64,000 nucleotides of DNA from Thermobifida fusca NBRC 14071 = JCM 3263 (GTDB taxonomy: Bacteria > Actinomycetota > Actinomycetes > Streptosporangiales > Streptosporangiaceae), in the NCBI RefSeq assembly GCF_001592045.1, contig NZ_BCWB01000005.1, forward strand, positions 36,452 through 100,451, written 5' to 3'. A program made the translations under genes and the position numbers. Shown piece after piece: positions 54,732 through 62,530 of this stretch (the first letter of the stretch is position 1; every line of letters starts with the position of its first letter). The notes beneath the pieces were generated by a model. It had not been told where the DNA came from, did not search any database, and was given only the letters and a program-made list of their open reading frames with translations.

Positions 54732-55565
54732 ATGACCACCAACAGCACAACGGCACGCCGCCGTAGCCCCGCCCACCGGCGCGGTGGGGTGGTTCGACCC
54801 CCTGCGCCCCAGTCCCGCCCCACTGGACAGGCGGAGCGGCTGTTGGCCGCACTGGCCGACCATCAGGACGATGAGGAGACCAGTGCGCGGATCCGTGACG
54901 AACTGGTACGGCTGTACATGCCGCTCGTCCGCCGTGAGGCGCGCCGCTACCGCAACCGCGGCGAACCCATGGACGACCTCTACCAGGTCGGCATGCTCGG
55001 CCTGATGAAAGCCATCAAAGGCTTCGACCCGTCCTATGGCAAACCGTTTGTCGCCTACCTGCTGCCCATGGTCACCGGCGAGTTGAAACGGCACTTCCGG
55101 GACACGACGTGGGCGGTGCGCGTGCCGCGCGTACACCAGGAGCGGCGCAGCGAACTCAACCGGGTGATCGCCGAGTTCACCCAGAAACACGGACGCACTC
55201 CCACCACCCGGGAGATCGCGGACGCTTTGGAAATGGACCTCGAGTCCGCGATCGAACTGATCGACGCGTCCTCGGCCTACAGTGCGCTCTCCTTGGATAC
55301 GCCGTTCGGTGACACCGAGGACGAGTCCGCGCTCGGCGACACGCTGGGGGTGGCCGACGGCGACTTGGAGACCGTGGTCGACAAGACGTCGCTGAAAGAC
55401 GCGTTGGACCGACTGCCGGAGCGGGAACGCCGCGTGATCCTGCTGCGGTTCTTCGGCAATAAGACACAGAGCGAGATCGCTGCTGACGTGGGCCTGTCCC
55501 AGATGCACGTGTCCCGCCTGCTGTCGCAGACCCTGCGGCAGCTGCGCCGCGAGCTCCTCTCCTAA
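54732..55565 (+). CDS. RNA polymerase sigma factor, SigB/SigF/SigG subfamily (sigma-70 group 3)
   Basis: 277 residues from ATG at 54732 with GAGGAGGTCGAC. Region 2 carries YMPLVRREARRYRNRGEPMDDLYQVGMLGLMKAIKGFD with the -10 recognition helix, and region 3 VPRVHQERRSELNRVI. Region 4 (LPERERRVILLRFFGNKTQ, SQMHVSRLLSQTLRQLRREL) recognises -35. Group 3 general-stress/differentiation sigma factors in actinobacteria are controlled by RsbW-type anti-sigma proteins; such an ATPase is at 30,972 but not adjacent. A matching promoter is predicted upstream. Confidence 0.92.
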   Translation: MTTNSTTARRRSPAHRRGGVVRPPAPQSRPTGQAERLLAALADHQDDEETSARIRDELVRLYMPLVRREARRYRNRGEPMDDLYQVGMLGLMKAIKGFDPSYGKPFVAYLLPMVTGELKRHFRDTTWAVRVPRVHQERRSELNRVIAEFTQKHGRTPTTREIADALEMDLESAIELIDASSAYSALSLDTPFGDTEDESALGDTLGVADGDLETVVDKTSLKDALDRLPERERRVILLRFFGNKTQSEIAADVGLSQMHVSRLLSQTLRQLRRELLS

Positions 55566-55766
55566 GCTGCTGCGGCCGCCTGGTCTGCGCCGTGGGACAT
55601 CCGGGTGCGGATGTCCCCGCGGCAGGGCCGCCCCTGTCATCTGCCGAGGCGCTGTGCGTCCCGGAAACGCCAATGGCTATCGTTTCATCCGAACGCTGTT
55701 CGGATTCCCGTGGCGTGGGAGATCCAGACAGCGGGCCTACACGGATGGACCGCAACAGGGGTGGCA

Positions 55767-56654
55767 ATGTCGGAGCTTCCGGGACCGGTGGCCGAGGCGC
55801 TCACAAGGCAACCCGACAAGGGAAGCACTCGGGTAGCGGGCTGTGACATTTCCTGGCTGTCGTGGGGCGACCCGGACCGGCAGCCGCTGGTTTTCCTGCA
55901 CGGCGGCGCCGCACACGCATGGTGGTGGAGTTTCACCGCCCCACTGCTTGCCGACACCCACCGGGTGGTCGCCGTGGACTTGTCCGGCCACGGCGACAGC
56001 GGCCGCCGCGACGAATACCGTTTCGCGTTATGGGCACACGAAGCGCTCGCCGTGGCCCACGCGGTAGCGTCCACTACCCGGCCCGTGCTCATCGGCCATT
56101 CCATGGGCGGCATGGTGACCATGTTCGCCGCCCAGCAGCCAGACGCTGACCTGGCAGGAGCGATCGCGGTCGACGCACCGCTCCACCACCGGGGCGGCAG
56201 CGCCCACCGCACCTACGGGCGGCACCGCCGCTACGCCACCCGGGAGGAGGCCGTAGCCCGGTTCCGGCCGCTTCCCGAACAGCCGACAGCCGAACCGCGT
56301 CTCGTCCGCCACGTCGGCGAACACAGTGTCACCGACACGGGAGACGGGTGGACGTTCAAGTTCGACCCGCGGATCTTCGCGGACGGGCAGGCGGACCGCC
56401 CCGCGGACCTGGGGGCGGGCATGGACCGGGTGCGCTGCCCGTTCGGGGTGATCATCGCCGAACACGGCGTGGTGTCCGCAGAGGACCGGGAACGGCTGGC
56501 GGCTTTCGTGAAAGGCGGCCCGCAGCGCCCTTCCTCCTCCTACCTCGAAATCCCCGGCGGCTACCACCACCTGATGTTCGACCGCCCGCTGGAACTGGTC
56601 GACGCGATCCGGCAGCTCGTCACCGCGTTCGACGCTGAACCCGCAACCGGATAG
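55767..56654 (+). CDS. Alpha/beta hydrolase
   Basis: 295 residues from an ATG at 55767 after AGGGGTGG. Oxyanion region LVFLHGGAAHAWWW, nucleophile motif VLIGHSMGGMVTMFA with Ser near residue 113, and a terminal His in GGYHHLMFDRPLEL form the core of an epoxide-hydrolase/haloperoxidase-like fold. The acid is less certain (Glu or Asp around residue 230, CPFGVIIAEHGVV). The Gly-rich WGDPDRQPL opening is typical. The reaction is not identified. Confidence 0.85.
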   Translation: MSELPGPVAEALTRQPDKGSTRVAGCDISWLSWGDPDRQPLVFLHGGAAHAWWWSFTAPLLADTHRVVAVDLSGHGDSGRRDEYRFALWAHEALAVAHAVASTTRPVLIGHSMGGMVTMFAAQQPDADLAGAIAVDAPLHHRGGSAHRTYGRHRRYATREEAVARFRPLPEQPTAEPRLVRHVGEHSVTDTGDGWTFKFDPRIFADGQADRPADLGAGMDRVRCPFGVIIAEHGVVSAEDRERLAAFVKGGPQRPSSSYLEIPGGYHHLMFDRPLELVDAIRQLVTAFDAEPATG

Positions 56655-56657
56655 AGG

Positions 56658-56816
56658 TCAGCGGATGTCGCGGCGGCGCCGGGCCCGGGCAAGAACCGCC
56701 GGGGCGCCATGGCGGGCAATACGGACCGTGAACACGACACCAGCCAGGAAAATAGCGGCCGGCACCGCCATGATCAGGACGAGGACAGCGAGTTCCGGAA
56801 TTCCGAGTGCTCCCAT
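56658..56816 (-). CDS. 52-residue single-helix membrane protein
   Basis: An ATG at 56816 opens a 52-codon frame ending at 56658. Residues 5-32 (GIPELAVLVLIMAVPAAIFL and onward) form one hydrophobic helix, followed by a strongly basic tail (ARHGAPAVLARARRRRDIR), so an N-out/C-in topology is likely. It is too short for standard ORF lists and converges with the hydrolase end (3-bp gap). Family and function unknown. Confidence 0.5.
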   Translation of the reverse strand: MGALGIPELAVLVLIMAVPAAIFLAGVVFTVRIARHGAPAVLARARRRRDIR

Positions 56817-56899
56817 GAGGCCATCCTAAATGCGGCCCGCCCAGATTCCCGCTAACCCCGGCCTTTCCCCGCCCTCTGCCGCGGCGCCCCGGCGGAAGG

Positions 56900-57655
56900 C
56901 TAATAACCGGAAAAGCACGAGCGCAGCACCCGGCTCCACCGGTTGGCACCCATCACCGGGTTGACCACGGCTATAGCCGCCGCATACTTGCTGAAACTCA
57001 CCGCGCGCACCCCGTGGCAGTGCAGCAGCCGTTCTGTCGCGGTGATCCCACGGCGGGTCTTCACCTCCAGCAAGACCACGTCGTCCCGCATCCGCACCTC
57101 CTGCCCGGCATGCCAACACACAAGCCCCGTGTCGCAGGTAATGCGTTCCGTCCCGGACAACGCCACCAGGGTGGTGCGCTGGTAGTCGGTGACCGCCACA
57201 GCGGTGAGGGGCCGCGGGACTGCGGCCCCGTAGTCGTACAGCACCTCGCCCAGAAAACGGGCGGCGGCAGGCGTCAACTCGTCCGGACGCCCGTCGTGCG
57301 GGGTGCGCCGCTTGTCCGTCACCCCCCGGGCGCCTTTCAGCTTGACTTCCAGCATGGTCAGCCCCGAGTCCAGGTAGCTGCGGGTGCGGATCTTGAACCG
57401 GCGGCGCCGCTGCTGCCGGTGCTGGCGGAACGTCACCAGGTCAGGCGTGTCGAAATAGGTGGAAGAGTAGCGGAACGCGGTACGCCCCTCCTCGCACAGC
57501 ACCCCGAAGTCGTGCGCCAGGTGGCCGACGAGAACCGGCAGCAACCGGGCAGGGACCACGTATTTACGGCAGGAGCGCAAAGTCAGCGACGCCAAAGCGT
57601 TGACCTCGACAAGAGACAGCGGACGCAGCGCGGCCGCGTCAGCCACCGCCGTCAC
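56900..57655 (-). CDS. VTC-domain protein (polyphosphate polymerase-like)
   Basis: 251 residues from a GTG that overlaps the DUF4956 stop (GTGA). The tunnel-fold strands carry basic residues expected to bind polyphosphate/NTP: CRKYVVPARLLPVL, YSSTYFDTPDLVTF, RRRRFKIRTRSYLDSGLTML, EVKLKGARGVTDKRR, and VLLEVKTRRGI. EVKxK-x-G-x-x-x-KRR is the VTC signature of a polyphosphate-polymerising or triphosphate-tunnel enzyme. Bacterial VTC genes are often beside DUF4956, as here. Its function in polyphosphate synthesis is inference. Confidence 0.85.
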   Translation of the reverse strand: MTAVADAAALRPLSLVEVNALASLTLRSCRKYVVPARLLPVLVGHLAHDFGVLCEEGRTAFRYSSTYFDTPDLVTFRQHRQQRRRRFKIRTRSYLDSGLTMLEVKLKGARGVTDKRRTPHDGRPDELTPAAARFLGEVLYDYGAAVPRPLTAVAVTDYQRTTLVALSGTERITCDTGLVCWHAGQEVRMRDDVVLLEVKTRRGITATERLLHCHGVRAVSFSKYAAAIAVVNPVMGANRWSRVLRSCFSGY

Positions 57656-58245
57656 CGCGCCACCTCTTCCACCAGACGGGACGTTTCCCGCTTCGCTTCG
57701 GAGCCGGTGGCGTGGAACCGCACGTCCACCACCATGAGGTCGCGGACATAGTCCACTTCCAGGACGGTGAGTGCGCTCACTTTCCCGCCGAGGCGGTGCT
57801 CCAAGTCGGCGCGGAGCATCTCCGGGTTGCGGTGCACCACGTCCAAAGTGACCGTCTGCCTGCGGGTGCGGGCCAGCATCCGCGGATGGTCGGCAACAAA
57901 CACCGCGACCAACAGGACAACAGTGAGGCTCACTGCCATCACGGGGATTTCCCGGCCCAGCGCGCCGACCAGTCCCAACGCAAGCGCGGTGAAGTAGTAG
58001 GCAACCTCGGTCTGGGTGACCGCGTCCGACCGCAACCGGATGATCGACAGCACCCCGAACAGTCCAAAGCCCACCGCAAGGCCCACTCCGACGGTCATCA
58101 TCGCCGCCATCGCCGCAAACACTCCCACATTGAGGGCGATGAAAGCGAACAGCAGATCCCGGCGTCCGTGACGGCGAAAGTAGAGGCCATAGCTGAGCAA
58201 GACGACGGCCACCAAGTCGACAGCGAGCGCAAACCAGATGTTCAT
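57652..58245 (-). CDS. DUF4956 membrane protein
   Basis: 197 residues from an ATG at 58245 (GGAGCC upstream); a GTG-rich extension to 58281 is possible. Four hydrophobic helices span residues 3-130, with GLAVGFGLFGVLSIIRLRSDAVTQTEVAYYF as the family signature. The C-terminal 60 residues are cytosolic (TVTLDVVHRNPEML, LEVDYVRDLMVVDVRF). The protein is the usual partner of VTC-domain proteins. An 18-bp operator-like element lies 45 bp upstream, matching the one before the poly-Asp gene. Confidence 0.85.
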   Translation of the reverse strand: MNIWFALAVDLVAVVLLSYGLYFRRHGRRDLLFAFIALNVGVFAAMAAMMTVGVGLAVGFGLFGVLSIIRLRSDAVTQTEVAYYFTALALGLVGALGREIPVMAVSLTVVLLVAVFVADHPRMLARTRRQTVTLDVVHRNPEMLRADLEHRLGGKVSALTVLEVDYVRDLMVVDVRFHATGSEAKRETSRLVEEVAR

Positions 58246-58289
58246 GGCTCCGATGCTGAGCACCCGCCGTGAATTGATCATGAGCGGTT

Positions 58290-58307
58290 GATGAGGAGTT
58301 TTTCATC
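58290..58307 (-). promoter_or_regulatory. Operator-like 18-mer upstream of DUF4956 (copy 2)
   Basis: GATGAGGAGTTTTTCATC on the plus strand, with flanking GCGGTTGATGA/TCATCAACCGC extending the dyad. It differs from the 60766 copy at two of 18 positions. Centre-to-start distances for the two genes are nearly equal. It overlaps the response-regulator stop codon. Proposed regulator binding site; inference. Confidence 0.6.
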
Positions 58308-58965
58308 AACCGCCAAGCCGGTATCCCATGCCGCGGAGGGTTTCGATCCGGTGGGCGCCGATCTTCTTCCGCAACGCGCGGATGAACACGTCGACCACGT
58401 TGGAGCCGGGGTCGTAGTCGTAGCCCCACACGTGGGAGAGAATCTGCTGGCGGGACAGCACCTGGCCTGGGTGGCGGAGGAACAGTTCCAACAGGGCGAA
58501 CTCGCGGGCCGTCAAGTCGACAGTGGCCTCAGGGGTGGAGGCGCGGCGGGTGCGCAGATCAAGGGCGAGGTCACCGGCGTGGAGCACGGTTGTTTCCGCG
58601 TTGTGCGCGCTCCGCATACGCAACCGGATACGGGCAAGGAGTTCTTCGAAGCGGAACGGTTTAGTCATGTAGTCGTCGGCACCGGTTTCCAGACCGGTCA
58701 CCGTGTCCCGCACACTGTCGCGAGCAGTGAGGATGATGATCGGCAGCTGGCTGCCTTCCTCACGCAGCCGGCGCAGCACCGTGAACCCGTCAGCGTCCGG
58801 CAGGCCCAGGTCAAGAACCATGAGGTCGAAATTGCCGGTGAGCGCATAGTCGATGGCGGCGCCCGCGCGGTCCACCACGGTGCTGGTGAACCCGTTCGCG
58901 TTCAACCCTTTGCGGACGAACGAGGCGATGCGGTCTTCATCTTCGACGATCAGGATGCGTGCCAT
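58306..58965 (-). CDS. OmpR/PhoB-family response regulator
   Basis: 219 residues. Receiver domain: acidic pocket ILIVEDEDRIASFVRK, phosphorylatable Asp in LMVLDLGLPDADG (residue 51), LTARDS (Thr) and MTKPF (Lys). The winged-helix DNA-binding domain spans residues 130-219 with LTAREFALLELFLRHPGQVL and YDPGSNVVDVFIRALRKKIG. Overlaps the end of the histidine kinase gene by 16 bp. Two near-identical 18-bp palindromes in the locus are candidate sites for it. Confidence 0.95.
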   Translation of the reverse strand: MARILIVEDEDRIASFVRKGLNANGFTSTVVDRAGAAIDYALTGNFDLMVLDLGLPDADGFTVLRRLREEGSQLPIIILTARDSVRDTVTGLETGADDYMTKPFRFEELLARIRLRMRSAHNAETTVLHAGDLALDLRTRRASTPEATVDLTAREFALLELFLRHPGQVLSRQQILSHVWGYDYDPGSNVVDVFIRALRKKIGAHRIETLRGMGYRLGG

Positions 58966-60437
58966 ATGCCCGTGCTCCTTTCATCCACGGGGAGGATGAG
59001 GGTGAACGTCGAGCCGCGTCCCAGCGCCGAGTCCAGGTGGACTGTGCCGCGGTGGGCTTCCGCGATCGCGCGGACGATAGCGAGCCCCAACCCGGCGCCG
59101 GGACGGTGAGCGCGCGGACTGCCGGCGCGGGCGAACCGTTCGAAGATGCGCTCCTGGTCTTCGGGGGCGATACCGGGGCCGAAGTCGCGAACCCACAGGC
59201 GGACGGTCCGGCGGCCGCCGTCGTCGGTCAGGGAAGAGCCGAGGACGATCGTGTCCCCCGAGCTGCTGTGGCGGACCGCATTACTGGCGAGCTGCACCAT
59301 GGCTTGGGTGATGCGCTGCGGGTCGACACGGATGATGCCTTCCCCGATCTCGTCGAGCCGCCAGTCCCGGTCGCCCAGGGCACGCACTTTAGCGTCGATG
59401 TCACTGGTCAACTCGGCGAGAGAAACGTCTTCCACGCGGAGGAAGTCGGGGCGTTGCGCTTGAGCAAGCACGAGGAGGTCTTCCACGATGCGGGCCATGC
59501 GGTCCAGTTCGTCGGTGACCAGCCGCACGACTTCGCGGCGCTCGTCCGGATCGTCCCCCATCAGTTCCAGGTGGCCGCGCACGATGGTGATAGGGGTGCG
59601 GAGTTCGTGGCTGGCGTCGTCCACGAAGCGCCGCTGGGTGGAGAACGCTTCCTCTAGCCGGTCGAGCATGGCGTTGAACTGTTCAGCGAGCGCGGTGATG
59701 TCGTCGTTGCCGGTGACGTCGATCCGGCGGGTGAGGTCTTCTTCAGTGATCTGCGCGGCGGTTTGGCGGATGAGACGCACCGGGGCGAGGATGCGTCCAG
59801 CAACCCACCAGGCGGCGCTGCCCGCAGCAACAAGCCCGGCTGCACTGACCAGCAGGAGGAGACGCAGGAACCGGTGGACCTCTTCCCGGTCGGCGTCGAC
59901 GAAGTAGCCGGTGACAAACCATCCTTCGGGTGCGTCCACCCCCTCGGGCGGGCTGACGCGGATTTTGGCCCAGCGCAGCGCACCTTCAGGGGTGTCCACG
60001 GTGCCGCGCCCCGTGGGTGCGGTGAGGATGTCGGCCAAAGCAGCCGGGTCCGCGGAGACGTCGAAGAGGGGCTCTTGTCCTTGACGGACACGACCGGTAG
60101 GCACGGTGGCATCGGGGACGTCGTCGACGTAGCCGAAGATGATCTCGTGCCGGTCGGGGTATTGGCGGCTCAAGTGGGCGCGGAACAGGGTGTCGAGGTC
60201 AGTAAAGCTTGCGCCGGTGCGGGGGTCCACGCCTGCGGCAGCGAACTCTTCGAACTCGGCGATCTCCTGGTCGAGTGCCCGGTCAACCCGTTCGCTGACC
60301 TCGGTTTCCAGGGTTTGCCAGACGATGAAGTTCACCAAGACCAGCACCGCGGCCATCAGGAGGACGACCCACGCCATGATCCGCACCCGGGCGGGGATGC
60401 GGAATGGGCGGCGCGGCTGGGCGGGTTCAGTCGTCAT
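58950..60437 (-). CDS. Membrane sensor histidine kinase
   Basis: 495 residues from an ATG at 60437, chosen after the Asp-codon run because upstream ATGs belong to a trinucleotide repeat shared with the previous gene. TM1 (about 18-40) and TM2 (about 172-195) bracket an extracytoplasmic sensor region with a PEGWFVTGYFVD element. HAMP, HisKA (FVDDASHELRTPITIVRGHL, phospho-His), N-box QLASNAVRHS, G1 VRDFGPGIAPED and G2 GAGLGLAIVRAI follow. The kinase overlaps the response-regulator gene and is preceded by the poly-Asp protein, which it overlaps. The signal is unknown. Confidence 0.93.
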   Translation of the reverse strand: MTTEPAQPRRPFRIPARVRIMAWVVLLMAAVLVLVNFIVWQTLETEVSERVDRALDQEIAEFEEFAAAGVDPRTGASFTDLDTLFRAHLSRQYPDRHEIIFGYVDDVPDATVPTGRVRQGQEPLFDVSADPAALADILTAPTGRGTVDTPEGALRWAKIRVSPPEGVDAPEGWFVTGYFVDADREEVHRFLRLLLLVSAAGLVAAGSAAWWVAGRILAPVRLIRQTAAQITEEDLTRRIDVTGNDDITALAEQFNAMLDRLEEAFSTQRRFVDDASHELRTPITIVRGHLELMGDDPDERREVVRLVTDELDRMARIVEDLLVLAQAQRPDFLRVEDVSLAELTSDIDAKVRALGDRDWRLDEIGEGIIRVDPQRITQAMVQLASNAVRHSSSGDTIVLGSSLTDDGGRRTVRLWVRDFGPGIAPEDQERIFERFARAGSPRAHRPGAGLGLAIVRAIAEAHRGTVHLDSALGRGSTFTLILPVDERSTGIWHAS

Positions 60438-60720
60438 CGTCGTCGCCGTCGTCATCATCATCGTCGTCATCGTCGTCATCGGTGACGGCGGGGGGAGGTG
60501 CTACCACGTCGTCTTTGGTTGCTTCCACTGACTGTGGCGGCGACGGTTCCGGGGCGGGCGAGACACTGCGGGAGGGCGCGGATTCGCCCACGACAACCTG
60601 GCCGGGTGGTTGCGGCGGTGGTTCGGCACTGGATCTCAGCCACAGCAAGGCCGCAATCACAGCCCACACCACGATGAAGGAAAAACACGCGAGGAGGACA
60701 CCTCGGTATATGGCTTTCAT
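60427..60720 (-). CDS. Membrane-anchored protein with poly-aspartate C-terminus
   Basis: 97 residues from ATG at 60720. Residues 5-28 form one hydrophobic helix (GVLLACFSFIVVWAVIAALL) anchoring a Pro/Ser-rich outside segment. It ends in DDDDDDDDDDDGDDDDD, 16 Asp interrupted by one Gly. The Asp run is encoded by a GAC/GAT trinucleotide tract that contains many alternate ATGs for the following histidine kinase, and the stop overlaps the kinase start region. A calcium-, polyphosphate- or metal-binding tail is plausible; in this operon it may gate the kinase. No named family. Confidence 0.7.
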   Translation of the reverse strand: MKAIYRGVLLACFSFIVVWAVIAALLWLRSSAEPPPQPPGQVVVGESAPSRSVSPAPEPSPPQSVEATKDDVVAPPPAVTDDDDDDDDDDDGDDDDD

Positions 60721-61115
60721 GTCTGCCTATCGTGGTGCGCATGCCTTGAACCACCATGAAACAGAGATGAGGCTTTTTTCATCCTCGCAGGTGAGGACGG
60801 GCCTTAGGGGTCTTTCCCCGGGTTGTGGCCGATTGTGACACGGTGGCTTCCGACACGCCGGGATTGACGGCAGCACAAAACCGTCAGCGCGGGGATGCCA
60901 TGCGCAGACGATGTTGGATGGCGGTTCGAAGGCGAAGCGGGAGCGGCATGCCTAGGTGCGGACTGTGTTGGAGTGCGGGAACGCCTGGTTTTCCCGAGGA
61001 CAATGGTGTGCCCGCTGTCGGCGTCACAGCGGGCACAGGGAACAGGGATGCTGGTGGTCTGTTGCGTGAGGACGCTGGGACCGCACCGCTACGGGGTGGT
61101 GTCGTGCGGCTGCGG
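60721..61115. other. Promoter region of the poly-Asp/TCS operon, otherwise empty
   Basis: About 395 bp. The 18-bp operator-like element (separate entry) lies at 60766-60783. No coding frame on either strand has an RBS and motif. Nothing else recognisable. Confidence 0.5.
60766..60783 (-). promoter_or_regulatory. Operator-like 18-mer upstream of the poly-Asp/TCS operon (copy 1)
   Basis: GATGAGGCTTTTTTCATC on the plus strand, a GATGA-N8-TCATC imperfect palindrome read on the minus strand. It is 46 bp from the start codon of the poly-Asp gene. 16 of 18 bases match the copy 45 bp upstream of DUF4956. Confidence 0.6.
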
Positions 61116-61694
61116 TCACTCTTTTCGGCGCACAGCCAGCGCCTGTGCGACCGCAGCGGCCACTGGCGCGTGGGCGGTCGCGTAGTCGTCCGCCGCGGAC
61201 TGCACGTCGCCTAGTTCTTCCTCGAGGAGCAGGAAGGACGGCACTGGGGTCGCAGCGCCGAGTTCAGCGAGGATCGGGCGGAGGGCGATCTCTGCCAAGT
61301 GGCGGTGGGCGGGTGCGCCCGCGATGGCCACCGGAATCGCCACCACTCCCTCCAAGCCACCGGAGGGGATGGTGTCGAGCAGGAGTTTGAGGATGCCCGT
61401 GATGCTCCCCTTGAAGGTGGGGGTGGCGAGCAGGAGGATGGTGGACGATTGCACGGTCGCCACCGCTTCAGCAGCCTCCGCGGACAGCGACCAGGGAACC
61501 AGGAGGCCTGACGCCAATTCCGCCAGGTCGATGGTTGGCGCGGTCTCCGCAGGTGTTCCGCTCTCTGCAAGGGTGGTAGCAAGCGCGTTGGCAAGGCTTT
61601 CCGCGGCGAGGCGAGTGCGGGAACCAGCCCTGGGGCTGCCGACGACGGTGACGATGCGCAGTGGTTGGTGGTCTGGTGTGCCGTGTGCAGTCAC
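61116..61694 (-). CDS. NADPH-dependent FMN reductase-like flavoprotein
   Basis: 192 residues from GTG at 61694. The flavodoxin-like phosphate loop VVGSPRAGSRTRLAAESLA begins at residue 16. The FMN-contact segment LATPTFKGSITGILKLLLDT lies near residue 90, followed by GGLEGVVAIPVAIAGAPAHR. This is the NAD(P)H:FMN reductase (SsuE/MsuE-like) family that supplies reduced flavin for sulfonate or sulfide-related monooxygenases. No monooxygenase lies next to it. Upstream sequence on the same strand shows no clear operator. Confidence 0.82.
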   Translation of the reverse strand: MTAHGTPDHQPLRIVTVVGSPRAGSRTRLAAESLANALATTLAESGTPAETAPTIDLAELASGLLVPWSLSAEAAEAVATVQSSTILLLATPTFKGSITGILKLLLDTIPSGGLEGVVAIPVAIAGAPAHRHLAEIALRPILAELGAATPVPSFLLLEEELGDVQSAADDYATAHAPVAAAVAQALAVRRKE

Positions 61695-62285
61695 GCTGTC
61701 TCCTCAGGTGTCTCGGGGTTCCGGCTCGCTTCCCCGCTGAGTGCCTCGGCAGAGGTGTTCGGTGCTTTCCACTCCCTACCCCCGTAAAACAAATCTTTGT
61801 TCAAAGACGTTGGTCGACACGCCCCGCACAAAAAGCGACAGACCGAAAGCCCATTGATACTGCAACTGACGCGCTCCCGTCCCAGAAATCCATGGAGTAA
61901 GACTCGGCGGGCAGCGTCAACAAATATTTGTTCTTTACGCCGGGCTTCGACCGTTGCCACTAGGCACGTACCAGCAACAACACACGCCGCTACTGTTGTC
62001 AGTTTTAAATTCGACAGGAATGTTTCCCCAAAACAAGAAATGACTTCACCTCAAGGAGCCATTGCCTATATCCCCCCCACATGACGTGGCCGACGGCTCT
62101 CTTCGAGTTCGCTGACGACGCTCGTACCTGCCCCATGGCAAGGAAGACAGTCGTCGGCGCCGTCAATCCGCACTGGCGGTACGTACCGCGGATTACTGCG
62201 AGTGGTATGGCAGTGTGGCTGTCGGCCCTCCCCCTCATGGACACGCGTCTGCTTGGAGCGGATCGCGCGGGGAAGTCCTTGCGGG
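61695..62285. other. Spacer between FMN reductase and the methyltransferase remnant
   Basis: About 590 bp with moderate A+T near 61,780-62,050. A short leader-like frame (17 codons starting near 61,855 on the minus strand) is possible but has no convincing RBS. No further gene supported. Confidence 0.4.
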
Positions 62286-62453
62286 CTGTGGAAGAAGTTC
62301 GAACAGGCTCATGCCTGGTGGGTCCAGCATGGCTGTCCAGAAGTGTCGGGGTTCGGGTTGACGGTGGGGCCGCGGAGTCATGTGGTGTGGCCCGGTTATT
62401 CAGGCGGCCCTCATGTCACCATTGAGGGGACGATGCTCGGGAAAACGGTCTAG
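62286..62453 (+). pseudogene. Probable C-terminal remnant of an FxLD-type protein-L-isoaspartate methyltransferase-like protein
   Basis: A frame open from 62202 contains WKKFEQAHAWWVQHGCPEV followed by FGLTVGPRSHVVWPG near its end. This order and spacing (LWxxxExAxxWWxxxGxPxxxxFGLTVxPxxxxVWLD) is the C-terminal region of actinobacterial PIMT-like methyltransferases of the FxLD lanthipeptide group. The catalytic domain is absent, and upstream frames do not supply it. The remnant lies directly before the large CRISPR leader. Call by pattern memory. Confidence 0.45.
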
Positions 62454-62516
62454 AGTGTTGTGTGCAGCGAAGCTGCCCACAATCCAGATAACGAGGAGAT
62501 AACGCCTCGCAAAATT

Positions 62517-62525
62517 GCAGGTCAT
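62517..62525 (+). promoter_or_regulatory. Leader-end motif of the large CRISPR array
   Basis: GCAGGTCAT sits 5 nt before the first repeat at 62531. The same 9-mer, at the same 5-nt distance on the minus strand, precedes the remnant array (plus coordinates 2767-2775). It is a candidate leader-anchoring sequence for spacer integration. Confidence 0.65.
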
Positions 62526-62530
62526 CTTCG

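Noticed and set aside
53901..55673. 590-codon minus-strand frame
   Set aside because: Antisense to the sulfotransferase and sigma-factor genes.
61691..61960. 89-codon frame before the FMN reductase with CRFLCGAC pattern
   Set aside because: Weak start, low similarity; a leader-peptide role was considered but has no support.
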